Source of the DNA: Collinsella aerofaciens
GTDB taxonomy: Bacteria; Actinomycetota; Coriobacteriia; Coriobacteriales; Coriobacteriaceae
Direction of reading: 5' to 3'
Length of the DNA: 28,472 nucleotides
Assembly: GCF_901212495.1 (NCBI RefSeq)
Contig: NZ_CAAKNY010000041.1
Span: 66,977-95,448, forward strand
A program made the position numbers and the translations under genes. The notes below the pieces were generated by a model. It saw nothing but the letters and a program-made list of their open reading frames with translations, had not been told where the DNA came from and made no database searches. This document shows positions 14,691 to 23,575 of this stretch, one piece after another. Within the stretch, counting starts at the first letter, position 1. The number at the start of each line of letters is the position of its first letter.

Positions 14691-15591
14691 CTTGGTTGCA
14701 GTAGGGGAGATTGTTACTGAGGTAACCTAGCGTAAGCGTGCTTTTCTTGGCCTTGAGCCACGACCGTTCGGAGCTGGTAAGTGATGCGGATCCACTGTTT
14801 TGTGCCGAGTAGTTTGATTTGACTTCGTCGTTGTAACGCGGGTTGATGCGATTGATTGCCGCCATGGCCGAGTTGATGTCGTCCATCAGGTCGGGACGGC
14901 TTTTGGGCACTGCAAAATAGTAGTCGCTCGAACCTACGTAGAACATAGGGGAAGCGTTGGGTGAGGAGATGGTGTCATTCATGATGATGGCGTCGACCTC
15001 ATCGTTTGCGAGTGCGTCAAAGAGGTCACCGCCACCGGCGAATTCTTTATAGGTGCAGGTAATGCCTTCGTTGGAAAGCCACTGCCGACCGACGGCGGTT
15101 TGCATAACGCCGGGGTTATAACCGATGGTTAGCCCTTGGAGCGCTTGAGGATCACCTTTAGAGAGATCGTCGCGGTCGGGCTTGGCATAGATGTAGTAGC
15201 GCTCGGTTCCTTCGGGGTTCGAGGAGTAGAGCAACTTTTGCGCTCGCTCTGCCGAATACGAAATATTCGGCATCAGATCGATTTCGCCCTTCTCGAGCAT
15301 ATCCATGAGCTCGGTGAAGGTGCCGGAGACGTATTCGTACCGCCAGCCGGGCGTGTAGTACGATAGGGTCTGGAGATAGTCGTAGCCCCATCCCGAGAGA
15401 CGCTCGCCTGGCGTACCGTCCTGGAATCCCTCGTTGTTGATAAGCCAGCCGACGCGCACCGTTTTGATCTGTTGATCAGAGTCATCGGCATGGGCGGGGG
15501 CGGGCATGACGGCGTTCAGTAGGGTAAGTGCGGCAAGCACGATAATCAGGGCGCGAAGTACAGTTGAACGAAGGATAGCGGTAGCTCTCAC
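14530..15591 (-). CDS. N-terminal part of the split kinase (signal peptide and sensor domain)
   Basis: This frame encodes 353 residues as it stands. A hydrophobic signal segment (VLRALIIVLAALTLLNAVMPAPAHA) precedes a full SBP-type domain (KTVRVGWLINNEGFQDG to about SAMAAINRINPRYN). A second such domain then begins at LTLGYLSNNLPYCNQDANGE. The frame runs out soon after the G7 run, ending GYRHRPTGIS. I place the start at GTG 15591, which has AGGA six bases upstream; a TTG at 15597 is possible. If the gene is really broken, this fragment would be a secreted binding protein with a truncated tail and no kinase. Confidence 0.6.
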   Translation of the reverse strand: MRATAILRSTVLRALIIVLAALTLLNAVMPAPAHADDSDQQIKTVRVGWLINNEGFQDGTPGERLSGWGYDYLQTLSYYTPGWRYEYVSGTFTELMDMLEKGEIDLMPNISYSAERAQKLLYSSNPEGTERYYIYAKPDRDDLSKGDPQALQGLTIGYNPGVMQTAVGRQWLSNEGITCTYKEFAGGGDLFDALANDEVDAIIMNDTISSPNASPMFYVGSSDYYFAVPKSRPDLMDDINSAMAAINRINPRYNDEVKSNYSAQNSGSASLTSSERSWLKAKKSTLTLGYLSNNLPYCNQDANGEMEGSLVSFATTLHDKFGITVRTIAYPGNQQMAEALSRGGYRHRPTGIS

Positions 15592-15681
15592 GGGCAATCC
15601 TAACGAATCGAGACATTACCTCATAATCATACCAGCTGGTCTGCTTGGTCGGCAGGCATACCGCTAAACAGCCCGCCCGGC

Positions 15682-15782
15682 AATTGGGGGCGTTCTTAAA
15701 CGACTGGTCATCGGGGACGTTCTTGTTTGACTCGTCATTTAAGAACGTCCCCGATGACTCGTTAAAGGAACGTCCCCAACTG
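15682..15782. repeat. Nested GGGGACGTTCTT-type repeats
   Basis: An inner unit (CGGGGACGTTCTT at 15712 onward, AAGAACGTCCCCG ending at 15753) has perfect 13-bp arms. It lies inside an outer unit whose arms TTGGGGGCGTTCTT and AAGGAACGTCCCCAA flank it on both sides. This looks like one repeat copy inserted into another. It sits between divergent genes, in front of the K+ channel gene. Confidence 0.8.
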
Positions 15783-15792
15783 CCGGTTGTGG

Positions 15793-15798
15793 GACAAT
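15793..15798 (+). promoter_or_regulatory. -10 element of the K+ channel/LOG unit
   Basis: GACAAT lies 41 nt upstream of the start codon at 15840, the same spacing as the boxes before the MalY-like and ClC genes. A -35 is not clear. Confidence 0.35.
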
Positions 15799-15839
15799 AC
15801 CGAGCGAACGTGATGGGTTGTCTGGGAAAAGGGGTCGCG

Positions 15840-16265
15840 ATGAACAAGTTGAGGACGCTTACGGACGTATTGCGCCAGGCTGGCTTTGCGCGCATCACGA
15901 GTCTGTTTCTTATCTTCTACCTGCTGTGTTCGACGGCTGTCTGGCTGTCCGAACCTACGACCCTCACGTTTGGTGATGGCCTCTGGTTTAGCTTCGAGAC
16001 GGTCTCGACGATCGGCTTTGGCGACATCCCAGCCGCAACGCCGGTTGCCCGCGCTATTACCGTCGTCTTGAGCGTTATCAGCATTTTCTATATCGCTATG
16101 CTCACGGGCGTGGCGGTGAACTACTGCAATATGCTTATTAAGATGCGCCAAAAGGACACCATGGCACGCTTTATGGACGATCTTGAACATTTGGAAGATC
16201 TCGATCGCGATGAACTCGCCGATCTGTCACGCCGCGTGCGCGAATATCGCCGACGCCAGCGCTAG
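15840..16265 (+). CDS. Two-TM potassium channel family protein
   Basis: The 141-residue protein has a first membrane helix (ITSLFLIFYLLCSTAVWL), a pore loop with the K+ selectivity filter TIGFGD, and a second helix (AITVVLSVISIFYIAMLTGVAV). A short charged cytoplasmic tail ends in RRRVREYRRRQR-like basic residues; the tail is highly charged (DDLEHLEDLDRDELADL). It is an ion_trans_2-type channel, expected to be a tetramer in the membrane. No RCK/TrkA-N gating domain is attached. I chose ATG 15840, preceded by AAAAGGGG; an in-frame ATG at 15813 is an alternative. It ends 10 nt before the LOG-family gene, so they form one transcript. Confidence 0.85.
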   Translation: MNKLRTLTDVLRQAGFARITSLFLIFYLLCSTAVWLSEPTTLTFGDGLWFSFETVSTIGFGDIPAATPVARAITVVLSVISIFYIAMLTGVAVNYCNMLIKMRQKDTMARFMDDLEHLEDLDRDELADLSRRVREYRRRQR

Positions 16266-16275
16266 AGGGGGCTAA

Positions 16276-16809
16276 ATGAATATCACGGTATACCTGGGCG
16301 CGAACGTCGGCAACGACCCGGCGTTTCTGCCCGCGGTGCAGGAGCTGGGAGACTGGATTGGCGCCAACGGCCACGCGCTGGTATACGGCGGGTCCAAGTC
16401 GGGGCTGATGGGCGCGCTCGCCGATAGCGTGCTCGAGGCAGGTGGACACGTGACGGGTGTTGAGCCGAGCTTTTTTATCGAGGCCGAGTTTCAACATGAC
16501 GGTATCGACGATCTCATCGTGACGAGCGATATGGCCGAGCGCAAGGCCAAGATGATCGAGCTCGGCGATGCGTTCATCGCCTTTCCGGGCGGTACGGGCA
16601 CGCTCGAGGAGATTGCCGAAGTCATGTCCGCGGTGTCGTTGGGGCACCTGAGTGCTCCGTGCATCCTGTATAACCTGGATGGGTACTACAACGACCTCAA
16701 GGCGCTACTCGGGCACATGATCGATAAGGGCTTATCGAGCCCGCAGCGCCAGCACGGCATCTACTTTGCCGACGATTTGCGCGAGATCGCCTCGATTATC
16801 AACGGATGA
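16276..16809 (+). CDS. LOG family protein (TIGR00730-type nucleotide phosphoribohydrolase)
   Basis: The 177-residue Rossmann-like protein has the LOG signature PGGTGTLEE plus GGSKSGLMGALADSVLEAGG. The residues MAERKAKM are the usual active-site Arg/Lys region. LOG enzymes split nucleoside 5'-monophosphates carrying modified bases into base and ribose 5-phosphate; bacterial members are often mis-named lysine decarboxylase. Start ATG 16276 follows GAGGGGG, 10 nt after the channel gene. The functional link between channel and LOG protein is unknown. Confidence 0.88.
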   Translation: MNITVYLGANVGNDPAFLPAVQELGDWIGANGHALVYGGSKSGLMGALADSVLEAGGHVTGVEPSFFIEAEFQHDGIDDLIVTSDMAERKAKMIELGDAFIAFPGGTGTLEEIAEVMSAVSLGHLSAPCILYNLDGYYNDLKALLGHMIDKGLSSPQRQHGIYFADDLREIASIING

Positions 16810-16889
16810 GTCTTGAGCCTGCCCCACTATGACTCCCAATGGTGCCGTTTGCGGCGCAGATGGTTGGCTTGTTCGGGCAACGCTCGCTC

Positions 16890-16895
16890 TACAAT
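16890..16895 (+). promoter_or_regulatory. -10 element of the ClC gene
   Basis: TACAAT lies 39 nt upstream of the start at 16935. TTGTTC at 16869-16874 is a possible but tight (15-bp) -35. Confidence 0.4.
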
Positions 16896-16934
16896 AAAAC
16901 GTATCTATGTCGACTTTGACCGCGGGAGGACCCG

Positions 16935-18239
16935 ATGGATAGCCTTGCCAAGCCCACAAACCGCGCGCTGTTTTTGGCCAGCGTTGCCGTGACCGGTGCG
17001 TTCGCAGGTGCCGCAGTCTGGCTGTTCTTCTTTGCGATGGAGCGCGGTATCGACTATCTATGGACCGAGATTCCGCACGCGCTGGGCGTCGCTTCGCCCG
17101 AGCTCGCGAGCGGCCCGTTCGGTTTTTTGCCGTACCCGTTTTTTGTCTGCCTGCTGGGCGGCCTGCTGATTGGCCTGTACGAAAAGATGACGGGCACCAA
17201 GACCGATGACCTTAACCAAGTGATGGCCAAGGTAAAGCGCGATGGACGCTACCCGTACGACAACCTGGGCAAGCTGTCGTTTGCCGCGCTGCTGCCGCTG
17301 CTGTTTGGCGGCAGCATTGGACCGGAAGCCGGACTGACCGGCGTCATTGCGGGGCTGTGCAGCTGGGTCGGCGACCGCATGTGCCGTTTTGGAGCCGAGT
17401 TTAGGGAGCTCACGCTGCTGGGTACCCAGGCCGCCCTGACGGCGCTCTTCACCGCGCCCGTGTTTGGCTTTGTGGCGCCGCTTGCCGGAAGCGCCGACGG
17501 CCAGGGTGCCGGCGATGGCGATGATTCCGAATCCGCTGAGATAACCATCAGGCTGCCCAAGGCGCAAAAGACCGTGGTTTACGGCATCGCGATTGCCGGC
17601 GGCCTGGGCACCTACCTGCTGCTCGGACAGCTCATGGGCGGCGGCATGGGCATGCCGAGGTTCGAGGCTGCCGTGGTGGGCAACCTGGAGCTTACCTGGC
17701 TCATTCCCCTGTCGTTGATCGGAACAGTCTGCGGCTGGCTGTACTTTGTCTCTGAGCACGCGAGCGAAGCGCTTGCCCATGCAATAGGGGAGCGTCCTGT
17801 CGTCAAGGCGATGCTGGCTGGTTTGGCGCTCGCGATCTGCGGCACGGTCCTGCCCTACACCATGTTTGCCGGCGAGACACAAGCCGATGTGCTCATGGAA
17901 ACCTACCTGACCATTCCCGCTGGCGTGCTTATCGCGACCGGTCTTGTCAAGGCCATGTTGACGCCCGCCCTCATCAACCTTGGCTGGCGTGGCGGCCACT
18001 TCTTCCCGGTTATCTTCTCGGGCGTGAGCCTGGGCTACGGTCTTGCCATCCTCACGGGTGCCGATCCGGTCTTTTGCGTCGCCGTCTGCACCGCTTCGAC
18101 GATGGGCGCCGTCATGCGTCAACCCGTCATGGTCGTGGGCCTGCTGCTCATGTGCTTCCCACTCAAGGGTATCGTCTGCATGATCATCGCGGCCGTCATC
18201 GCCGCCGGCATTCCGCTGCCCAAGCCGCTGCGCAAGTAA
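16935..18239 (+). CDS. ClC-family chloride channel/antiporter
   Basis: The 434-residue protein has about ten hydrophobic segments. The ClC selectivity regions are recognisable as FGGSIGPEAGLTG (GxGPE motif) and GWRGGHFFPVIFSG (the GxFxP-type motif). A short acidic, Gly-rich insert (SADGQGAGDGDDSESAE) separates the two halves of the inverted-repeat fold. There is no CBS domain. ClC proteins move chloride, either passively or in exchange for protons. GPEA keeps the glutamate in the gating position, which fits an antiporter or gated channel. ATG 16935 follows GGGAGG. It is separate from the LOG gene by 125 nt with its own promoter. Confidence 0.88.
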   Translation: MDSLAKPTNRALFLASVAVTGAFAGAAVWLFFFAMERGIDYLWTEIPHALGVASPELASGPFGFLPYPFFVCLLGGLLIGLYEKMTGTKTDDLNQVMAKVKRDGRYPYDNLGKLSFAALLPLLFGGSIGPEAGLTGVIAGLCSWVGDRMCRFGAEFRELTLLGTQAALTALFTAPVFGFVAPLAGSADGQGAGDGDDSESAEITIRLPKAQKTVVYGIAIAGGLGTYLLLGQLMGGGMGMPRFEAAVVGNLELTWLIPLSLIGTVCGWLYFVSEHASEALAHAIGERPVVKAMLAGLALAICGTVLPYTMFAGETQADVLMETYLTIPAGVLIATGLVKAMLTPALINLGWRGGHFFPVIFSGVSLGYGLAILTGADPVFCVAVCTASTMGAVMRQPVMVVGLLLMCFPLKGIVCMIIAAVIAAGIPLPKPLRK

Positions 18240-18400
18240 CGTGGTGGTGCGCGGCCAATACAGGCATCCCAGGCCCGGCGTGAGAATGTAGCGTCTGCTG
18301 GGCTGCTGTTCCAACAGTCATGAATAAAATATGCCAGATGACGGAGGTGAAACGGCGCAACAAATCACGGCCAGCGCCTAGATCTCGCTCGGCATCGGCG

Positions 18401-19276
18401 CTATTTCCAAATCGCGAGCGCGGCGGTGCCCAGTACGATGAGGGCGAGACCGATGGCGCTGCGTCGCGAGACTTTTTCGTTGAATGCCAGGCGCGCAAAT
18501 AGTACCGATACGACAATCGATAGTTTGTCGATCTGCACCACGATGCTCACCTGGCCTGCGGCGATGGCATAGTAATAGAGCAGCCACGATGCTCCGGTCG
18601 CGATGCCCGATGTTGCGAGAAATGTGAGTTCGCGTCGGTCAACGTGCGCGACCTGCTCCAGTTTTCCCTTGGCTGCCACGATTGCCCATGCCATAACCAG
18701 TACCACGCAGGTACGGATTGCCGTGGCCAGGCTGGACTCGACGCCTTCGATGCCAGCCTTGGCGAGGATGGACGTGAGCGCCGCGAACACGGCGGCGCCG
18801 AGGGCGTAAGCGAGCCAGGTCCGGTCTTGCTGCTGCTCGGGTCCGGCAGACTGCTTCTTCTCGATCATTAAAAACGTGCCGAGGGTGATGACGGCGGTTC
18901 CCACGAGCTTAACCGCAAGGTTGCTCGTCTCGCCAAAAAGCGCGATGGCGATCAGCGCGGCGAGCACGGTGCTCATCTTGTCAACCGGTACGACCTTATT
19001 TACGTCTCCGATGCTCAGCGCCTTAAAGCAACAGATCCACGAAGCTCCGGTAGCGAGTCCCGAGAGGATGAGAAAGAGCCAGGATCTGGGTTCGATGCTG
19101 CCAATGGTTCCAATGGATCCAGAAATACCCGCCATTGCCCAGGCGAAAACGAGCACCACGCAGGTGCGAATGGCCGTCGCGACATCGGAGTCGGCCTGCT
19201 TGATACCGCATTTGGCCAAGATGGATGTGATGCCGGCGAAGAATGCTGACGCAAATGCTGCGACGACCCACGACAC
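18401..19276 (-). CDS. EamA/DMT-family transporter
   Basis: The 291-residue protein has ten predicted helices made of two EamA repeats. The halves are clearly alike: FAGITSILAKCGIKQADSDVATAIRTCVVLVFAWAM versus FAALTSILAKAGIEGVESSLATAIRTCVVLVMAWAI. Such proteins export or import small metabolites; the substrate is not predictable. The start is GTG 19276, with AGGAGG ten bases upstream. It follows the ABC permease gene on the same strand, but a terminator-like hairpin and a TATCAT box lie between, so it may have its own promoter. The 160 nt after it hold no gene that I can support. Confidence 0.85.
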   Translation of the reverse strand: MSWVVAAFASAFFAGITSILAKCGIKQADSDVATAIRTCVVLVFAWAMAGISGSIGTIGSIEPRSWLFLILSGLATGASWICCFKALSIGDVNKVVPVDKMSTVLAALIAIALFGETSNLAVKLVGTAVITLGTFLMIEKKQSAGPEQQQDRTWLAYALGAAVFAALTSILAKAGIEGVESSLATAIRTCVVLVMAWAIVAAKGKLEQVAHVDRRELTFLATSGIATGASWLLYYYAIAAGQVSIVVQIDKLSIVVSVLFARLAFNEKVSRRSAIGLALIVLGTAALAIWK

Positions 19277-19293
19277 GGGTTGAGCGCCTCCTC

Positions 19294-19320
19294 AAAAAAG
19301 ACCACGCCAGATCTATGGCG
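19294..19320 (-). terminator. Probable terminator after the ABC transporter genes
   Basis: On the minus strand CGCCA and TGGCG (19316-19320 and 19305-19309) form a short stem, followed by TGGTC and six T (19294-19299). The stem is only 5 bp, so it is a weak candidate. Confidence 0.45.
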
Positions 19321-19344
19321 CATGTCCGATGATACCGCGCTTGC

Positions 19345-20046
19345 CTATAGGTTGCGTGCCCGGTAGACCTTGGTGCTGATGGCACAGCTGACAACGCCAA
19401 GGACGACCGTTGCCAGCGCGACGGCACCACACAGGCAACTGAGGACGGCAAGATCGGGATTCGTCCCTGCAATCGACATGAGCTGGTTGCTGATGGGGTT
19501 GAATGAGTTTAGCGTGACCATGATAAGGCACATGTATAGGGCGTACAGACCAACGGATAGGCGTTGCGCCTTCATGTGTTCAAATCGAAAGAACAGAGGC
19601 AGTACCGAAAACACCGCCATGAGGGAGAAAAGCATCGATATTGCCGAGGCGATTGCGGTCTCAAAGACGGTCTCTCCCGTGGAGGGGATACCCACGCTGT
19701 TTAAGATCGGGATGGCGACGATACTCAGCAGCACGGCCGCGCACGCCATGATGACCGAGAAAATAGTGATGCACAGGTAGCGTGCGCTGACGATGTCTTT
19801 GCGTGAGATGGGCAGCGTTGCCCGATAGCGCTCCCATCCGTTTTGGTTGTCGAGCCCGGCCAGCGACGTCATGGCCATGATAGGCGACATGGCACTGATC
19901 GCGAAGGCGCCGGCGGCGCTCATGTCGGAATCACCATTCGATGCCCTGACGGCGGTCAGCACGACGAAGATGAACAGGCCGACACCTGCGATGCTCGGGA
20001 CGAGCGTGCGAACGATGGCAAGCTCGGACATAATGGCGCGTTTCAT
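19345..20046 (-). CDS. ABC-2 type transporter permease
   Basis: The 233-residue protein has about six membrane segments, for example TLVPSIAGVGLFIFVVLTAV and ITIFSVIMACAAVLLSIVAIPIL. A cytoplasmic loop, GWERYRATLPISRKDIVSARYL, is typical of ABC2_membrane_5-type permeases. The ATG at 20046 overlaps the ATPase stop by 4 nt. It is the membrane half of an exporter with the preceding ATPase, under the GntR/YtrA-type regulator at the head of the operon. The substrate is unknown; related YtrA-type systems respond to cell-wall-active or host-defence peptides. Confidence 0.85.
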   Translation of the reverse strand: MKRAIMSELAIVRTLVPSIAGVGLFIFVVLTAVRASNGDSDMSAAGAFAISAMSPIMAMTSLAGLDNQNGWERYRATLPISRKDIVSARYLCITIFSVIMACAAVLLSIVAIPILNSVGIPSTGETVFETAIASAISMLFSLMAVFSVLPLFFRFEHMKAQRLSVGLYALYMCLIMVTLNSFNPISNQLMSIAGTNPDLAVLSCLCGAVALATVVLGVVSCAISTKVYRARNL

Positions 20047-20924
20047 TTCAAAGCCCCTTTCAGCATGAAGCGAAGATAGTCATCAATGGTTGCCCGATCG
20101 CAGGGAATCTCGGGGAAGGCCTCGAGCACTTCGCGGTGGTTGGGCACGAGCACGTCCACGCTGTAGGCGTGGCGGGGGGCGCGGGTGCCTTCGACGCAAG
20201 CCATGAGCTCGGCGGCCTGTGCCTGGGTGCAGTGGGCGATGCCGGCGCGGTCGGTAATGTCCTCGCGTGGCAGGTAAAACACAATCGAGCCGTTATCGAT
20301 GCAGACGACGCGGTCGGCAGCACGATCGAGGTCGGACGTAATATGGCTCGAGAGCAGCACGCTGCGCTGGCCGTCGGCGACAAAGGCGAGCAGCTCATCG
20401 AGCAGTTCCTCGCGTGCCATGGGATCGAGGCCCGCGGTGGCTTCGTCCAAAACGAGCAGCTTGGCATTGTGGCTGAGCGCGCAGGCGAGCTGCAGCTTCA
20501 TACCCATGCCGCGGGAGAGGTCCTTGACCTTTGTCTTGGGATCGAGGCCAAATCGGTTGATGAATCCGGCGAACGTTTCGCGGTCCCACGTGGGGTACGC
20601 CGGGCCTACGAGCGCCTCGATCTGGCCGACCTTGAGCGTGGAGGGAAAGGGGCATGTGTCCAGCACGAGGCCGATGCGAGAGCGCAGGTGGCGTTGCGAC
20701 TCATCGGGCGCGTCGGTGCCACAGCGCTGCCCAAACAGGTGCACCTCGCCGGCATCGAGCTTTATAAGTCCAAGCGTGGCGCGAATGGTCGTCGTCTTGC
20801 CGGCGCCGTTTGCGCCCACAAAGCCAACAATTTGGCCGGGCTCCACGGCCAACGTGACGCCATGTAGCGAAAAGCGGTCGCTCACGCGGCGTGAGATGTT
20901 TTTGAGTTCTAGCAAGTTTTGCAT
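20043..20924 (-). CDS. ABC transporter ATP-binding protein
   Basis: The 293-residue protein has Walker A GANGAGKTTT, signature LSRGMGMKLQLA (a variant of LSGGQ), Walker B LLVLDEATAGLDP and switch histidine SSHIT. A roughly 80-residue C-terminal extension (DRAGIAHCTQAQAAEL onward) follows, as is usual in ATPases paired with ABC-2 permeases. Its ATG at 20924 lies 23 nt after the stop of the GntR gene. It overlaps the permease by ATGA. It powers export through the permease encoded next. Confidence 0.92.
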   Translation of the reverse strand: MQNLLELKNISRRVSDRFSLHGVTLAVEPGQIVGFVGANGAGKTTTIRATLGLIKLDAGEVHLFGQRCGTDAPDESQRHLRSRIGLVLDTCPFPSTLKVGQIEALVGPAYPTWDRETFAGFINRFGLDPKTKVKDLSRGMGMKLQLACALSHNAKLLVLDEATAGLDPMAREELLDELLAFVADGQRSVLLSSHITSDLDRAADRVVCIDNGSIVFYLPREDITDRAGIAHCTQAQAAELMACVEGTRAPRHAYSVDVLVPNHREVLEAFPEIPCDRATIDDYLRFMLKGALK

Positions 20925-20947
20925 GGCATAGCCTTTCTTGCAGATGG

Positions 20948-21328
20948 TTACTGCATGGTTTCGGGGGCTACCAGGTCGAGCATCTCGTGCAGTTTATCGC
21001 GCGTGACGCCCACGGCTTCGGCTTGCGTTGCTGCCTGTGCGAGCAGCTCTTCGATATGGCAGAGCTGATTTTCGCGCAAGAGTTCTTGGTTGCCCTCGGC
21101 GACAAAACAGCCCTTGCCCTGCACGGTGCAGATAAAGCCGAGTTGCTCCAGGTCGGCGTAGGCGCGCTTGGTGGTGATGACACTCACGCCAAGATCGCTC
21201 GCGAGTGCACGGATGCTGGGGAGTTTGGCTCCCGCAGCAAGCGTGCCCGAAAGGATCTGAGCTTTGACCTGCGAGGTTATCTGCTCGTAGATGGGCTTGT
21301 CGCTCGAATTGGATAGGATGATGTCCAC
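20948..21328 (-). CDS. GntR family regulator, YtrA subfamily
   Basis: The 126-residue protein is short for GntR. The winged helix (PIYEQITSQVKAQILSGTLAAGAKLPSIRALASDLGVSVITTKRAYADLEQLGFICTVQGKGCFVA) is followed only by a small helical dimer region. That is the YtrA subfamily, usually encoded with and repressing an ABC exporter, as here. The start is GTG 21328, with AAGGAG six bases upstream. A promoter and a GTGTATATA palindrome lie upstream at 21356-21406 and suit autorepression. The effector is unknown. Confidence 0.92.
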   Translation of the reverse strand: MDIILSNSSDKPIYEQITSQVKAQILSGTLAAGAKLPSIRALASDLGVSVITTKRAYADLEQLGFICTVQGKGCFVAEGNQELLRENQLCHIEELLAQAATQAEAVGVTRDKLHEMLDLVAPETMQ

Positions 21329-21355
21329 AGCGGCTCCTTAGCTGATGGGCTACAC

Positions 21356-21387
21356 GTGTATATAACCGGTAAGCACAGTATATACAC
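21356..21387. promoter_or_regulatory. Candidate GntR/YtrA operator
   Basis: GTGTATATA (21356-21364) and TATATACAC (21379-21387) are perfect 9-bp inverted repeats with a 14-bp gap. They overlap the -10 region of the GntR-ABC operon. Position and symmetry suit a self-regulating YtrA-type site. Confidence 0.6.
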
Positions 21388-21406
21388 ACTATGTACAGTT
21401 GTGCAA
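21377..21406 (-). promoter_or_regulatory. Promoter of the GntR-ABC operon
   Basis: On the minus strand TTGCAC (21401-21406) and TATACT (21377-21382) are 18 bp apart, about 50 nt before the GTG start at 21328. The -10 box lies within the palindromic operator. Confidence 0.55.
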
Positions 21407-21446
21407 GAGGAAATTACGGGGCTGTCCGTCCCTCTACTCATCCATA

Positions 21447-21660
21447 TCAATCTGTAACACTAAGACCCGTTTTTGCTGGCTAACTGTTACAGATTGAGAC
21501 GTTATTTGCCTGTCCATTCATTTGTCTCGATCTGTAACATCTGGAGTTGTTTTTGGCGGCTAACTGTTACAGATCAAGATATTGGCTGCCCGCCCTGTGC
21601 GTTCATCTCAATCTGTAACATCTGGAGGTCAAAAACCCTTCTAGGTGTTACAGATTGAGA
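21447..21660. repeat. Three-copy array of TCTGTAACA / TGTTACAGA hairpins
   Basis: Three inverted repeats lie at 21447-21497, 21525-21579 and 21606-21660. Each has 13-15 bp arms (TCTCAATCTGTAACA / TGTTACAGATTGAGA in the third) and loops of about 25 nt. The left arms start 80 and 81 bp apart. The loops of copies 1 and 2 share GTTTTTG and GGCTAAC. Copy 2 carries one arm difference that would be a G-U pair on one strand. No gene is seen in 21407-21805 apart from this array and the prfC promoter. Confidence 0.85.
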
Positions 21661-21752
21661 CAAACCGTCGCGGAACACCGCTGACATTCCACCGTCCGAG
21701 CCCCAACTGATGAATTTGTCCTGATAGGCGCCCTATGGCGAGGTTTCGCGGC

Positions 21753-21758
21753 TACAAT
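21753..21758 (+). promoter_or_regulatory. -10 element of prfC
   Basis: TACAAT lies 47 nt upstream of the prfC start at 21806, like the boxes before other genes here. The -35 is unclear. Confidence 0.4.
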
Positions 21759-21805
21759 AGTGCGGTTACATCGACGTAATGCACTCAATGCAAGAAAGGA
21801 TCCGC

Positions 21806-23419
<1,614 letters not shown>

Positions 23420-23425
23420 CGCATC

Positions 23426-23455
23426 GGCGCGGTGGCCCTGTGGGGCTGCCGCGCC
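23426..23455 (+). terminator. GC-rich hairpin after prfC
   Basis: GGCGCGG (23426-23432) and CCGCGCC (23449-23455) pair, with further GGCCC/GGGCT pairing inside. No T-run follows, so termination efficiency is uncertain. Confidence 0.5.
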
Positions 23456-23575
23456 GCTTGCTTGCCTGATGCCGTGTGAGCGGCTATCATACCCACCGTC
23501 GTCTCAAGACCGGGGCGTCCGAGCAGTTCGGGTCCGATATCCTGCTCGTTAAACCTAAAACCAAAGGAGTACATA

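Larger units (their letters stand above)
12786..15591 (-). pseudogene. Dual-sensor hybrid histidine kinase gene split by a +1 frameshift in a G7 run
   Basis: Two overlapping minus-strand frames make one gene. Removing a single G from the run of seven G (plus-strand C at 14561-14567) joins them into a 934-residue protein and turns ...AEALSRGGYRH into ...AEALSRGDIDIALPAYRDYW. The corrected protein has a signal peptide, two binding-protein-like domains, one membrane helix, HisKA, ATPase and receiver domains, as in BvgS/EvgS-type kinases. As written, translation would stop after the first sensor domain and about 70 residues of the second. It may be a true mutation, a phase-variable switch, or a sequencing/assembly error in a homopolymer. 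Confidence 0.8.

Noticed and set aside
17058..18314. Minus-strand frame of 418 codons
   Set aside because: Antisense to the ClC gene, with a His/Gln/Arg-rich composition typical of shadows.
18240..18400. Small ORF after a GGAGGTGAAAC site near 18345
   Set aside because: The site looks like a ribosome-binding sequence, but the frames that follow are antisense to the EamA gene and show no domain.
21447..21660. Possible short CRISPR array
   Set aside because: Each unit is a hairpin with two arms around a loop; there are no identical direct repeats with unique spacers of equal size and no cas genes.
23456..23575. preQ1-type riboswitch before the VUT transporter
   Set aside because: I looked for the short pseudoknot pattern and found only a GAGCAG/CTGCTC inverted repeat; the evidence is not enough to call one.
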